Source: an uncultured Gemmiger sp. (GTDB taxonomy: Bacteria; Bacillota; Clostridia; Oscillospirales; Ruminococcaceae). From it: 64,000 bases of DNA. The stretch is from positions 1 to 64,000 of the forward strand of contig CAKSUQ010000004.1 in the NCBI GenBank assembly GCA_934502625.1, read 5' to 3'. Of this stretch, positions 1 to 7,333 are shown piece after piece. A program made the position numbers and the translations under genes. Within the stretch, counting starts at the first letter, position 1, and each line of letters opens with the position of its first letter. The notes beneath the pieces are model-generated. The model was not told where the DNA came from. It ran no database searches and saw only the letters and a list, made by a program, of their open reading frames with translations.

Positions 1-258
1 GCGGGGCTGACCCGCGAGACAGCTTGATTATATTACCACAGCCCGCAACACTTGTCAACAGGTTTTTTCGATTTTTTTGACAAATTTTGACCGTGATTTT
101 TGGACAGGGTGTATATGGGGGTACGGCGACGCAGCAGGCACAAATTGTGGTCGCGGGAAGGTGGGCGGGAGATACGGTTGCAGTAAAGAAAGCACACAGT
201 GGCGGGCAAGGCCCCTCCCTACAGGGTGAGAGATTAGGTTCGTGTGAAAAATATCTTC
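1..258. other. Left-edge stretch without a recognised gene
   Basis: I see no coding region with a plausible start and composition here. Bases 1-90 are AT-rich and could hold regulatory signals of a gene to the left. A short run near 205-225 resembles the CCCCTCC/CCCTAC half-repeats found elsewhere in the window. Nothing else can be supported. Confidence 0.5.
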
Positions 259-298
259 TTGCGCATCCCTGTGAAAAGCCTTATACTACTATTATAAT
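259..298 (+). promoter_or_regulatory. Promoter candidates for the CorA gene
   Basis: TTGCGC at 259-264 and TATACT at 282-287 are 17 bases apart. A second -10, a perfect TATAAT, lies at 293-298 but has only a weak -35. Both lie just upstream of the ribosome site AGGTGG (306-311) of the downstream gene. Confidence 0.5.
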
Positions 299-319
299 AG
301 TATATAGGTGGAAATTGCG

Positions 320-1261
320 ATGATGAAGATTTACCGCACGCAGGACAAGCAGCTGACGCGCGTCGAGGATTTGAGCGAGGGGTGCTGGGTCTGCCTGACA
401 AGCCCCTCTGACGAGGAAGTCCGCCGGGTGGCGGCAACGCTGGATATTGAGCCTGCCGACATTGTGGCCGCGACTGACCCTGAAGAGTCGGCGCGCATCA
501 GCTTGGAGGATGGCTACACCGTCATCATCGTCGACATCCCCATCAAGGTGGAGGGTGCAAGTGAGGGCGTCTACACGACCATCCCACTGGGCATTCTGCT
601 GACGCAGGAGCTGATTGTTACGGTCTGCTCGGACGATACCGCCGTCATCGGTGATTTCGCTGCCTGCCGCGTCAAGGGATTCTCAACCCGCAAGAAAATG
701 CGGTTCGTCTATCAACTGCTCTATCGCGCGGCCACCATGTACCAGCAGGAGCTGCGCCTCATCGACCGCCGTCGTCAGGCCATCGAGAAAAACCTGTCCG
801 GCGAGTTGAAGGACAGCGACCTGATGGAACTGCACGGGCTGGAATCGACGCTGGTCTACTTTGCCACCAGCTTGCGCGCCAACGCGACGGTGCTCGACCG
901 CCTGACCCGCTACAAGCGACTGGAGCAATATCCCGATGACCGCGAACTGCTGGACGACGTCATCGTCGAGATCCGACAGGCCATCGAGATGACGAGCATC
1001 TACCGCGACGACATCAAGGGCACACGGGAGCTGTTCAGCTCAATTCTGGACAACCGCCTGAACAACGCCATGAAATACCTGACGAGCATCACCCTGCTGA
1101 TGGCCGTGCCCACTGTCATCAGCGGCCTGTACGGCATGAACGTCCGCGCCGAGGGTATGCCGTTCGCCAGCTCGACGGCCGGATTTGCCATTGTGCTGGG
1201 GCTGACGCTGGCGCTGTGCGTGTTTGCGGCGTGGGTGCTGCACAAAAAACACATGCTGTAA
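320..1261 (+). CDS. corA: CorA-family magnesium/divalent cation transporter
   Basis: About 313 residues, the usual CorA size. A long soluble N-terminal region is followed by two membrane helices at the C-terminus. The family signature GMN is present in YGMNV near residue 275, followed by a basic tail. The protein should form a pentameric inner-membrane channel that takes up Mg2+ (some relatives carry Co2+ or Ni2+). I chose ATG at 320 because AGGTGG sits 8 bases upstream; an in-frame GTG at 308 overlaps that ribosome site and is less likely. It is a single-gene unit with its own promoter and a hairpin terminator downstream. Family assignment is firm, ion specificity is not. Confidence 0.93.
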   Translation: MMKIYRTQDKQLTRVEDLSEGCWVCLTSPSDEEVRRVAATLDIEPADIVAATDPEESARISLEDGYTVIIVDIPIKVEGASEGVYTTIPLGILLTQELIVTVCSDDTAVIGDFAACRVKGFSTRKKMRFVYQLLYRAATMYQQELRLIDRRRQAIEKNLSGELKDSDLMELHGLESTLVYFATSLRANATVLDRLTRYKRLEQYPDDRELLDDVIVEIRQAIEMTSIYRDDIKGTRELFSSILDNRLNNAMKYLTSITLLMAVPTVISGLYGMNVRAEGMPFASSTAGFAIVLGLTLALCVFAAWVLHKKHML

Positions 1262-1400
1262 GCGCTTCGCGCTTCAAAGAAGGGGTTCGTCGCTTGTGGC
1301 TGCGCCACGCTCCTGCACCCCTCCTTTGGATTCACCCCGTCGGTCAAAAGCATATCCTCGTGCCTACGGCGACTGCGGTATGCTTTTGACCTCTGGAGAT

Positions 1401-1442
1401 ATCGGCATCGTCGGCGCATGTCCGCCGATGCCGATGGTTTTT
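1401..1442 (+). terminator. Hairpin terminator after corA
   Basis: ATCGGCA (1401-1407) pairs with TGCCGAT (1429-1435), extended by TCGGCG with CGCCGA, with a small bulge. A T run follows at 1438-1442. Confidence 0.6.
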
Positions 1443-1452
1443 AAATTTTTAT

Positions 1453-1475
1453 GCCTGCCGCCAAGCAGGCTTTTT
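1453..1475 (+). terminator. Second short terminator before the sigma factor gene
   Basis: GCCTGC (1453-1458) and GCAGGC (1465-1470) form a stem with a six-base loop, followed by TTTTT (1471-1475). Confidence 0.6.
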
Positions 1476-1527
1476 CTGTAACACACCCCTTTATTTTCCT
1501 ACTTTATTATAAAAGGAGGTCGAAATT

Positions 1528-2088
1528 ATGGAGGACGCCATGATCGTGTCGCTGTACTGGGCGCGGGACGAGCAGGCACTGGCCGAGACGGCGGCGAAAT
1601 TCGGCGCGTACTGCCGCAAGATCGCCGACAATATCCTGCACAGCGCCCACGACGCCGAGGAGTGCGAAAACGACACTTGGCTTGCCGCGTGGAACAGCAT
1701 GCCGACGAACCGCCCCGCGCGGCTGGCACCGTATCTGGGGCGCATCACGCGGAATCTGGCGCTCGACCGCTTCGACAAGGCGTCGGCACAGAAGCGCGGC
1801 AGCGGGCAGAGCCTCGCCCCGCTGGATGAGCTGGCCGAGTGCGTCGCCGCGCCGGGCAGCGTCGAGGACAGCTTTGACGCCGCCGAGACCGGGCGGTGCA
1901 TCAGCGAATTTCTGCGCACGCTGCCGGAGGAAACGCGCAACATATTCTTGCGTCGTTACTGGTATTGTGACGCCACGGCGGACATTGCCGCGCGGTACGG
2001 CCTGACCGAGAGCAAGGTGCGGGTAACGCTGCACCGCACGCGCGGCAAGCTGGCCGTCTACTTACGGGAAAGGGGTGCTGCACTGTGA
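1528..2088 (+). CDS. ECF-type RNA polymerase sigma factor
   Basis: 186 residues, typical of group 4 (extracytoplasmic function) sigma-70 factors. A region 2 core is visible at about residues 20-75 (helix around ECENDTWLAAWN and the region 2.4-like ITRNLALDRF), and a region 4 helix-turn-helix at the C-terminus (about residues 150-180, with GLTESKVRVTLHR). The start has a near-perfect AAAGGAGG (1512-1519) 8 bases upstream. It directs RNA polymerase to an unknown stress or envelope regulon. The stop codon overlaps the GTG start of the next gene, which encodes a single-pass membrane protein, the arrangement expected of a sigma/anti-sigma pair. Confidence 0.92.
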   Translation: MEDAMIVSLYWARDEQALAETAAKFGAYCRKIADNILHSAHDAEECENDTWLAAWNSMPTNRPARLAPYLGRITRNLALDRFDKASAQKRGSGQSLAPLDELAECVAAPGSVEDSFDAAETGRCISEFLRTLPEETRNIFLRRYWYCDATADIAARYGLTESKVRVTLHRTRGKLAVYLRERGAAL

Positions 2089-2657
2089 CGGAGCGGGAAT
2101 TGTTTGAGGCCATCGGCCATGTGGACGACGATTTGATTTTGGCCGCCGACGCCCCCGCAAGGAAGCACCGCAAACCGCCGGTGTATTGGCGGAGCTTCGT
2201 GTCGGTCGCGGCGTGCGCCTGCATCTTTTTGGGCGGCGTAGCAGTATGGCAGAACGGCAAGTTCAGCACCAATACAACCGCCGAGACCGCGATGGCCGCC
2301 GAAACCACTGACGAGCCGCTGACGGGTGCAGCCGTGCCGCAGGCAGAGCTGAATGAAAGTGCAAAGGCCGCCGATGGCGCAGCGAACGACACAGATTCCG
2401 TCGAGTCGTCCGTTGCGCTTGGCTTGGCGCGGTGTGTGCAGATCGACGGCGTACGATATTTTGAGTCGCCGAAGGGGATTGATTTTATTGCGAACCGCGA
2501 GGCGGACGGCGTGATTGTCGATAGTGTCGACAGGGATGCGTTTCCCAAAGCGGATAACTGCTCCAACTTTGGCACCGGGTACTCGTACTGGGTGACCGGG
2601 GATACCACCGTCGTTGTAGAGATTGACGGGGAATATTGCGAGTTTGCAGCAAACTAA
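2085..2657 (+). CDS. Single-pass membrane protein, putative anti-sigma partner
   Basis: 190 residues starting at a GTG that overlaps the sigma factor stop by four bases, so the two are translationally coupled. The first 43 residues are cytoplasmic-like and charged, one membrane helix follows at about 44-63 (Val/Ala/Cys/Gly-rich), and then a Thr/Ala-rich linker and a small outer domain of roughly 60 residues. No zinc-binding His/Cys anti-sigma motif (HxxxCxxC) is present, so if it is the anti-sigma factor it belongs to the non-ZAS type common in clostridia. The role is inferred from position and topology only. A strong bidirectional terminator follows. Confidence 0.75.
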   Translation: MTERELFEAIGHVDDDLILAADAPARKHRKPPVYWRSFVSVAACACIFLGGVAVWQNGKFSTNTTAETAMAAETTDEPLTGAAVPQAELNESAKAADGAANDTDSVESSVALGLARCVQIDGVRYFESPKGIDFIANREADGVIVDSVDRDAFPKADNCSNFGTGYSYWVTGDTTVVVEIDGEYCEFAAN

Positions 2658-2660
2658 AAA

Positions 2661-2700
2661 TGACCCATGGACGGAATTTTCCGCTCATGGGTCACTTTTT
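2661..2700. terminator. Bidirectional terminator between convergent genes
   Basis: TGACCCATG (2661-2669) pairs with CATGGGTCA (2686-2694). AAAAA precedes it at 2656-2660 and TTTTT follows at 2696-2700, so it serves both the sigma operon and dinB. The right arm contains the dinB stop codon. Confidence 0.85.
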
Positions 2701-3936
2701 ATTCTTCTCCCGCTCCTTCGCGGCACTCAACGCTTCCGGCTTGCGGGTCTCCGGGGTCAGCAGCTTGGCACGGGTCACGGCGGCGGCGCCGAATTTCCGG
2801 CGCAAGGCGTCGGTCGTGCGGTCGAGCTTCTCCTGCCGGTCGATGCGCACGGCATCCGTAAACAAGTCCATCTGCTCGAAATTATCCTCGCCGGTCTTCT
2901 CGGCGCTGACGCCGACGAGCCTCACCGGGCGCTGCGGCCACATCTGGCGCATGAGCTGTGTGGCAACGTGGTAGATCTGGTCGGTGGAGTTCGTCGGGTT
3001 GGGCAGCGTCGTCTGGTGGCTCGTGCGGCGGAAGGCGTTGTCCACCAACTGCACGGTCACAACGCGGGCGGTCTTGCCGTCTGCGCGCAGGCGGCGGCCG
3101 ACCGAATCGCAGAGCGCCAGCATCGTTGCGTCGGCGTCCTCCGGGCGGGGCAGGTCGGCGGGCAGCGTCACGCTGTTGCCGTAGCTGTTGTCGCGGCTCT
3201 CCCGCTTTGTCACGGGGTCAGCCTCGCGTCCATTGGCGTAGTTCCACAGCGTGTCGCCCCGCGTGCCGAACAGCGCCACCGCTGTATCGCGCCCCAACCG
3301 CGCGAAATCGCCGATGGTGTAGACGCCGCAGCTGTTCAACTTTTTCGCCGCGCTGGGGCCGACGCCGAACAGGTCGCCCACCGGCAGCGGCCACATCTTT
3401 TTCTCGACCTCATACTGGTAGAGGGTGTGCACTTTGTCGGGTTTTTCAAAGTCAGAGGCCATTTTCGCCAGCAGGCGGTTGGGCGCGATGCCGACGTTGA
3501 CCGTGAAGCCCAGCTCACGCCGCACACGGCGGCGGATCGTGTGGGCGGCGGTCAGCGGCGGGCCGAACAGCGCCTCGGTGCCGGTCATGTCGAGGAAGGC
3601 CTCGTCGATGCTGTACTGCTCCACATCCGGCGTGTAGTCGTTCAAAATCGCAATCAGCGCCTTGCTGTTCCGGACATAGAAGTCGAAGTCCGGCGGCACG
3701 ATCGTCAGGCCGGGGCATTTGGTGCGCGCAGCGAAGAGGCTCTCCCCTGTCTTGATGCCGAATTTTTTCGCAGGGGTACTTTTTGCCAGCACGACGCCGT
3801 GGCGCTTGGCCTCGTCGCCGCCCACGACGGATGGAATCGTGCGCAGGTCGACGGTCTCGCCGTCCTGCATATGCTTGAGCGCCGACCACGAGAGGAACGC
3901 CGAATTGACGTCGACGTGGAAGTAGATTTTGGACAT
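2692..3936 (-). CDS. dinB: DNA polymerase IV (Y-family translesion polymerase)
   Basis: 414 residues. Metal-binding and catalytic residues are visible as D9 (FHVDVNSAF) and D111-E112 in YSIDEAFLDMT, the Y-family signature. A helix-hairpin-helix stretch (VGDLFGVGPSAAKKL) and the little-finger domain follow. A beta-clamp peptide of the QxxLF kind (QMDLF) lies about 60 residues from the C-terminus. It extends stalled or damaged primer ends in the cytoplasm with low fidelity. AGGAGG (complement of 3945-3950) lies 8 bases before the ATG. I see no convincing LexA box in the 130-base divergent gap, although I could not scan it statistically. Confidence 0.95.
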   Translation of the reverse strand: MSKIYFHVDVNSAFLSWSALKHMQDGETVDLRTIPSVVGGDEAKRHGVVLAKSTPAKKFGIKTGESLFAARTKCPGLTIVPPDFDFYVRNSKALIAILNDYTPDVEQYSIDEAFLDMTGTEALFGPPLTAAHTIRRRVRRELGFTVNVGIAPNRLLAKMASDFEKPDKVHTLYQYEVEKKMWPLPVGDLFGVGPSAAKKLNSCGVYTIGDFARLGRDTAVALFGTRGDTLWNYANGREADPVTKRESRDNSYGNSVTLPADLPRPEDADATMLALCDSVGRRLRADGKTARVVTVQLVDNAFRRTSHQTTLPNPTNSTDQIYHVATQLMRQMWPQRPVRLVGVSAEKTGEDNFEQMDLFTDAVRIDRQEKLDRTTDALRRKFGAAAVTRAKLLTPETRKPEALSAAKEREKNKK

Positions 3937-3984
3937 GGGTGAGACCTCCTTTCTGCAATCTCATTATATCACAAAACCTTTCCC

Positions 3985-4013
3985 TTGCATATCATCGGCA
4001 AACGTGCTATAAT
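3985..4013 (+). promoter_or_regulatory. Sigma-A promoter of the first carbamoyltransferase gene
   Basis: TTGCAT (3985-3990), 17-base spacer, perfect TATAAT (4008-4013). Confidence 0.85.
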
Positions 4014-4017
4014 ATCA

Positions 4018-4031
4018 TGTATATTTATACA
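4018..4031 (+). promoter_or_regulatory. ARG box (putative ArgR operator)
   Basis: TGTATATTTATACA matches the ArgR/AhrC half-site consensus TGNATWWWWATNCA at every position and is a perfect dyad. It begins four bases after the -10 box, so a bound ArgR hexamer would cover the transcription start. The protein is not encoded in this window. Confidence 0.75.
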
Positions 4032-4064
4032 AACCAGACGTATATTTAAAGAAGGAGTATTCAT

Positions 4065-5051
4065 ATGGATCTCGTAGGGCATGACTTTTTGACGCTGCTG
4101 GATTTCACCCCGGCAGAGATCGGCTACCTGCTGGACTTGGCGGCCGAGCTGAAGGCGAAGAAAAAGGCGGGCATCCCGCACGACACGCTGCGCGGCAAAA
4201 ACGTGGCGCTGATTTTTGAGAAGACCTCCACCCGCACCCGCTGTTCGTTCGAGGTCGCGGCGCACGATCTGGGCATGGGCACGACTTATCTCGACTCCAC
4301 CGGCAGCCAGATCGGCAAAAAGGAGTCCATCGCCGACACCGCGCAGGTTCTGTCCGGCATGTTCGAGGGCATTGAGTACCGCGGCTACGGACAGGCCATC
4401 GTCGAGGAGCTGGCAAAATACGCCAGCGTGCCCGTCTGGAACGGCCTGACGAACGAATACCACCCCACGCAGATCTTGGCCGACTTTTTGACGCTGCGAG
4501 AGCATTTTGGCAAGCTGCAGGGGCTGAAATTTGCCTACATGGGCGACGCCCGCTACAACATGGGCAACAGCCTGATGATCGGCTGCGCCAAGATGGGCCT
4601 GCATTTTGTGGCCTGCGCCCCCAAGGCCTACTGGCCGGACCCCGCGCTGGTGGAAAAGTGCAAAGAGTTCGCCCGCGTCAGCGGCGGCAGCATCACGCTG
4701 AGCGAGGACACCGACGCCGTGGCCGGTGCGGATGTCGTCTACACCGACGTCTGGGTCAGCATGGGTGAGCCTGTCGAGGTCTGGGAGGAGCGCATCAACG
4801 CCCTGTCCCCCTATCAGGTCAACGCCGAGCTGATGGCGAAGGCCAAGGGCACCGCCGTGTTCATGCACTGCCTGCCCGCCTACCACGACCACAAGACGGC
4901 CGTCGGCAAGGAGATGGGCGAAAAGTTTGGCCGCGACGCCATGGAAGTGACCGACCAGGTCTTCAACAGCCCGCAGTCCATCGTCTTTCAGGAGGCCGAG
5001 AACCGGATGCACACGATCAAGGCGGTCATGGCGGCAACCTTAGGCGCGTAA
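4065..5051 (+). CDS. Ornithine carbamoyltransferase, canonical paralogue
   Basis: 328 residues. Forms citrulline from ornithine and carbamoyl phosphate, or the reverse in arginine catabolism. The carbamoyl-phosphate loop STRTR is at 55-59, HPTQ at 133-136 and the catalytic HCLP at 268-271 followed by AYHD, the arrangement seen in ArgI/ArcB-type enzymes. AAGGAG lies before the ATG. It stands alone, 20 kb from the arginine cluster, which has its own divergent copy (25028-25939). With an ARG box in its promoter and no arcA or arcC beside it, a biosynthetic role is as likely as a catabolic one. I leave the symbol blank because argF and arcB cannot be told apart here. Confidence 0.93.
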   Translation: MDLVGHDFLTLLDFTPAEIGYLLDLAAELKAKKKAGIPHDTLRGKNVALIFEKTSTRTRCSFEVAAHDLGMGTTYLDSTGSQIGKKESIADTAQVLSGMFEGIEYRGYGQAIVEELAKYASVPVWNGLTNEYHPTQILADFLTLREHFGKLQGLKFAYMGDARYNMGNSLMIGCAKMGLHFVACAPKAYWPDPALVEKCKEFARVSGGSITLSEDTDAVAGADVVYTDVWVSMGEPVEVWEERINALSPYQVNAELMAKAKGTAVFMHCLPAYHDHKTAVGKEMGEKFGRDAMEVTDQVFNSPQSIVFQEAENRMHTIKAVMAATLGA

Positions 5052-5055
5052 GCTA

Positions 5056-5213
5056 AGATAAAAGATAATAGATAATAGATAAAAAATGTGGTGGAGTTTT
5101 CGCCTGAAGGCGAAAACAAAAAGCCGTCGTAATGTGGCGGTCGATTTTGTTTTCGTCCCGCAGGGTCGAAAACTTCACCTTTTTTATTATCTATTATCTT
5201 TTATCTATTATCT
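5056..5213. repeat. Arg-associated cruciform element, copy A
   Basis: Arms built from AGATAA/AGATAAT units (5056-5090) pair with their complement (5180-5213). Inside are GTGGTGGAGTTTTCG and its partner CGAAAACTTCACC, a small hairpin with CGCC/GGCG (5101-5112), and a second one around 5143-5171. Same family as the five elements between the arg genes. It directly follows the carbamoyltransferase stop codon. Confidence 0.85.
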
Positions 5214-5241
5214 AAAAAAGGCACACCCTTTCGGATGTGCC
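5214..5241 (-). terminator. Terminator of the first oppA gene
   Basis: On the minus strand GGCACATCC (5241-5233) pairs with GGGTGTGCC (5228-5220) around GAAA and is followed by six T (5219-5214). Confidence 0.85.
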
Positions 5242-5257
5242 TCAAACTTATAAAGGA

Positions 5258-6979
5258 TTACTCCTCAACATAACCATACTGCAGGTACCAGTAGCCGTAG
5301 GGGCTGTGCCAGGTGCCCTTCAGAGAGGGGCTCTGCAGCCAGAAGTCGTTGTAGTAGGCGACGGGGATGCAGGCGGTGTCGGCCATCAGAATATCCTCGG
5401 CCTCGTGCAGCTTCTCGAAGTGGGTGGTCTTGTCCGCGACGCGGGACTCCTCGATCACCTTGTCGAACTCGGCGTTCGCGTACTTGCCGTCGTTGTTGCC
5501 GTTGTTGGTGGTGAACAGTTCCAGCATGTTGGAAGGATCGTTGTAGTCCATAGACCAGCCGTTACGGCTGATGTCGTAGTCGCCGGCACGGCGCATCGGG
5601 ATGAAGCTGGACCACTCGACCTTATTGATGTTCATGGTGATGCCCAGCTTGCCCCACTCCTGCTGCAGGTACTCGGCAACAGCAATGTGGTAACCGGTGT
5701 CGTTGGCGCTGTACTCGATGACGGGGAAGCCCTCGCCGTTCGGGTAACCGGCGTCGGCCAGCAGCTGCTTGGCCTCCTCCATGTTGGCGTCGTGGTCGTT
5801 GCTGATATAGGGCTCGCCGCCGTTGGCGTTGTCGGCAAAGTAGCCGTTCTCGTCAACGATGCCGGGGCCAACCAGTGCATACGCGGGGGTGTAGATGCCC
5901 TGCATGATGTCGTTGGCGACGTACTCGCGGTCGATGGCAAGGTTCAGCGCCTTACGGACGTTGGGATCCGTGAACGGCTCGCGCTGGTCGTTCAGGGAGA
6001 TATAGTAGGTGCCCATGATGGGGTCAACATAGAAGTCGCCGCCATCCTCGGCCTTCGTCAGGCTGGCGATCTCGTCGGTGGGGACGTCCTTAATGAGCTG
6101 TGCTTCACCGCTGTTGTAGGCGGCATAGGAAGCACTGGAGTCCTCCAGCAGGAGCAGGGTGATGGTGTCAGAGACGATCTTGGAGGAATCCCAGCCGCCG
6201 ACGTAGTTGGGGTTCTTGGACAGAACGATGCGCTCGGAGGGAGTCCACTCGGTGATCATATAGGGGCCGTTGCAGACGAAGGTGTCGGGCTCGGTGCACC
6301 ATGCGTCGCCGTTGGCCTCGACGGTAGCCTGCTGGACAGGCGCGGTCGCCACAAAGGCGGCCAGCTTGTCAAAGTAGGAGCAAGGGTAGCTCAGGGTGAT
6401 GGTCAGGGTCTTGCCGTCCTCGCTGGCGACGACGTTCAGGGCGTCCCAGTCAGGATCGGTGGTGGTGTTGCCGTCGGCGTCCGGGTTGCCGATGGCATCC
6501 TGATAGCCGTCGATCATGCCGACAACAGTCTCAGCATAGGGGGCGGCGGTGTCAGGGGAAGCGATGCGCTTGAAGCTGTACTCGAAGTCCTTCGCGGTCA
6601 GGTCGGAGCCATCGCTCCACTTCAGGCCGTCGCGCATATGGAACGTCCAAACCAGACCGTCATCGCTGACTTCATAGCTCTCGGCCTGACCGGGCTTGAC
6701 TTCGTTGTTCTCATCGATGATGAGCAGCGGCTCCTCGATGGTCAGCAGGGTGTTGCCGCCGTCGATGGAAGCGTTCAGCGCGGGGTCGAGGGTCTCCGGG
6801 TTGGGACCCAGCTGGACGGTGAAGCCGGTAGCCTCGCCGGAAACGGCGTCGGCGGCTTCGGTGGTGGCGGAGCCGTCGTTGGCGGCGCCACCATTGGTGC
6901 TTGCGGAAGAACCGCAGGCAGCCAGAGAAACTGCCAGACCGGCAGCCATCGCAGCAGCGATGATTCTCTTGTTCTTCAT
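5258..6979 (-). CDS. oppA: Oligopeptide ABC transporter substrate-binding lipoprotein (copy 1)
   Basis: 573 residues, SBP_bac_5 (OppA/DppA, cluster C) family. Starts MKNKR, with a signal peptide and lipobox LAAC followed by a Ser/Thr/Gly linker. The body shows family words such as LDPALNAS near the mature N-terminus, LKWSDGSDLTAKDF, and NVRKALNLAIDREYV. It should bind peptides outside the membrane and hand them to OppBC. I chose ATG at 6979 because AGGAGG (6987-6992) lies just upstream; longer readings have no ribosome site. It is a close tandem paralogue of the next gene (most of the chain identical by eye) but has its own promoter and terminator, so it can be expressed separately from oppBCDF. 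Confidence 0.93.
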   Translation of the reverse strand: MKNKRIIAAAMAAGLAVSLAACGSSASTNGGAANDGSATTEAADAVSGEATGFTVQLGPNPETLDPALNASIDGGNTLLTIEEPLLIIDENNEVKPGQAESYEVSDDGLVWTFHMRDGLKWSDGSDLTAKDFEYSFKRIASPDTAAPYAETVVGMIDGYQDAIGNPDADGNTTTDPDWDALNVVASEDGKTLTITLSYPCSYFDKLAAFVATAPVQQATVEANGDAWCTEPDTFVCNGPYMITEWTPSERIVLSKNPNYVGGWDSSKIVSDTITLLLLEDSSASYAAYNSGEAQLIKDVPTDEIASLTKAEDGGDFYVDPIMGTYYISLNDQREPFTDPNVRKALNLAIDREYVANDIMQGIYTPAYALVGPGIVDENGYFADNANGGEPYISNDHDANMEEAKQLLADAGYPNGEGFPVIEYSANDTGYHIAVAEYLQQEWGKLGITMNINKVEWSSFIPMRRAGDYDISRNGWSMDYNDPSNMLELFTTNNGNNDGKYANAEFDKVIEESRVADKTTHFEKLHEAEDILMADTACIPVAYYNDFWLQSPSLKGTWHSPYGYWYLQYGYVEE

Positions 6980-7044
6980 GTTGTATCCTCCTGATCGGAT
7001 GTTTCTTACACTTGCTATCTGTCCGCGACAGACGCACATTGGTT

Positions 7045-7073
7045 ATTATAATCGTTTCCACAATGAATTGCAA
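7045..7073 (-). promoter_or_regulatory. Promoter of the first oppA gene
   Basis: On the minus strand TTGCAA (7073-7068), 17-base spacer, TATAAT (7050-7045). The leader to the start codon is about 60 bases. Confidence 0.8.
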
Positions 7074-7122
7074 GATAGTCAAGGATATGTTACTGTTTTG
7101 TAATTGTTTGGCTGTGCAAATT

Positions 7123-7274
7123 GCCTTCCCCCTGCGGGGGAAGGTGGCCGAGCGAAGCGAGGTCGGATGAGGGGCGGCGGTTCCGCAGTTGCCCTTTCAC
7201 GGGTAACCGCGAGAAGTCTGCCCCTCATCAGTCAGCGGGCGGGGCCGCTGACAGCTTCCCCCGCAGGGGAAGCT
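7123..7274. repeat. Long composite palindromic repeat (CTCATC family), copy 1
   Basis: Hairpin GCCTTCCCCC/GGGGGAAGG, a second small hairpin, then GGATGAGGGGC. After a variable centre come GCCCCTCATCAGTC, a hairpin, and GACAGCTTCCCC ... GGGGAAGCT. Outer and inner parts form a nested inverted repeat. Other copies are at 34000-34143, 40467-40573 (rearranged), 55319-55467 and 62219-62357. Confidence 0.8.
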
Positions 7275-7282
7275 ACATAACC

Positions 7283-7309
7283 AAAAAGGCACGTCCTTTC
7301 GGACGTGCC
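7283..7309 (-). terminator. Terminator of the second oppA gene
   Basis: GGCACGTCC (7288-7296) and GGACGTGCC (7301-7309) form a perfect 9-bp stem with a four-base loop. On the minus strand it is followed by five T (7287-7283). Confidence 0.85.
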
Positions 7310-7333
7310 TTTGGTCTATTCGGTTATAAAGGA

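Noticed and set aside
2623..3942. 439-codon plus-strand frame opposite dinB
   Set aside because: Antisense shadow; the minus strand encodes a clear Y-family polymerase with its own ribosome site.
4065..5051. Arginine deiminase pathway operon
   Set aside because: No arginine deiminase, carbamate kinase or antiporter gene flanks the carbamoyltransferase.
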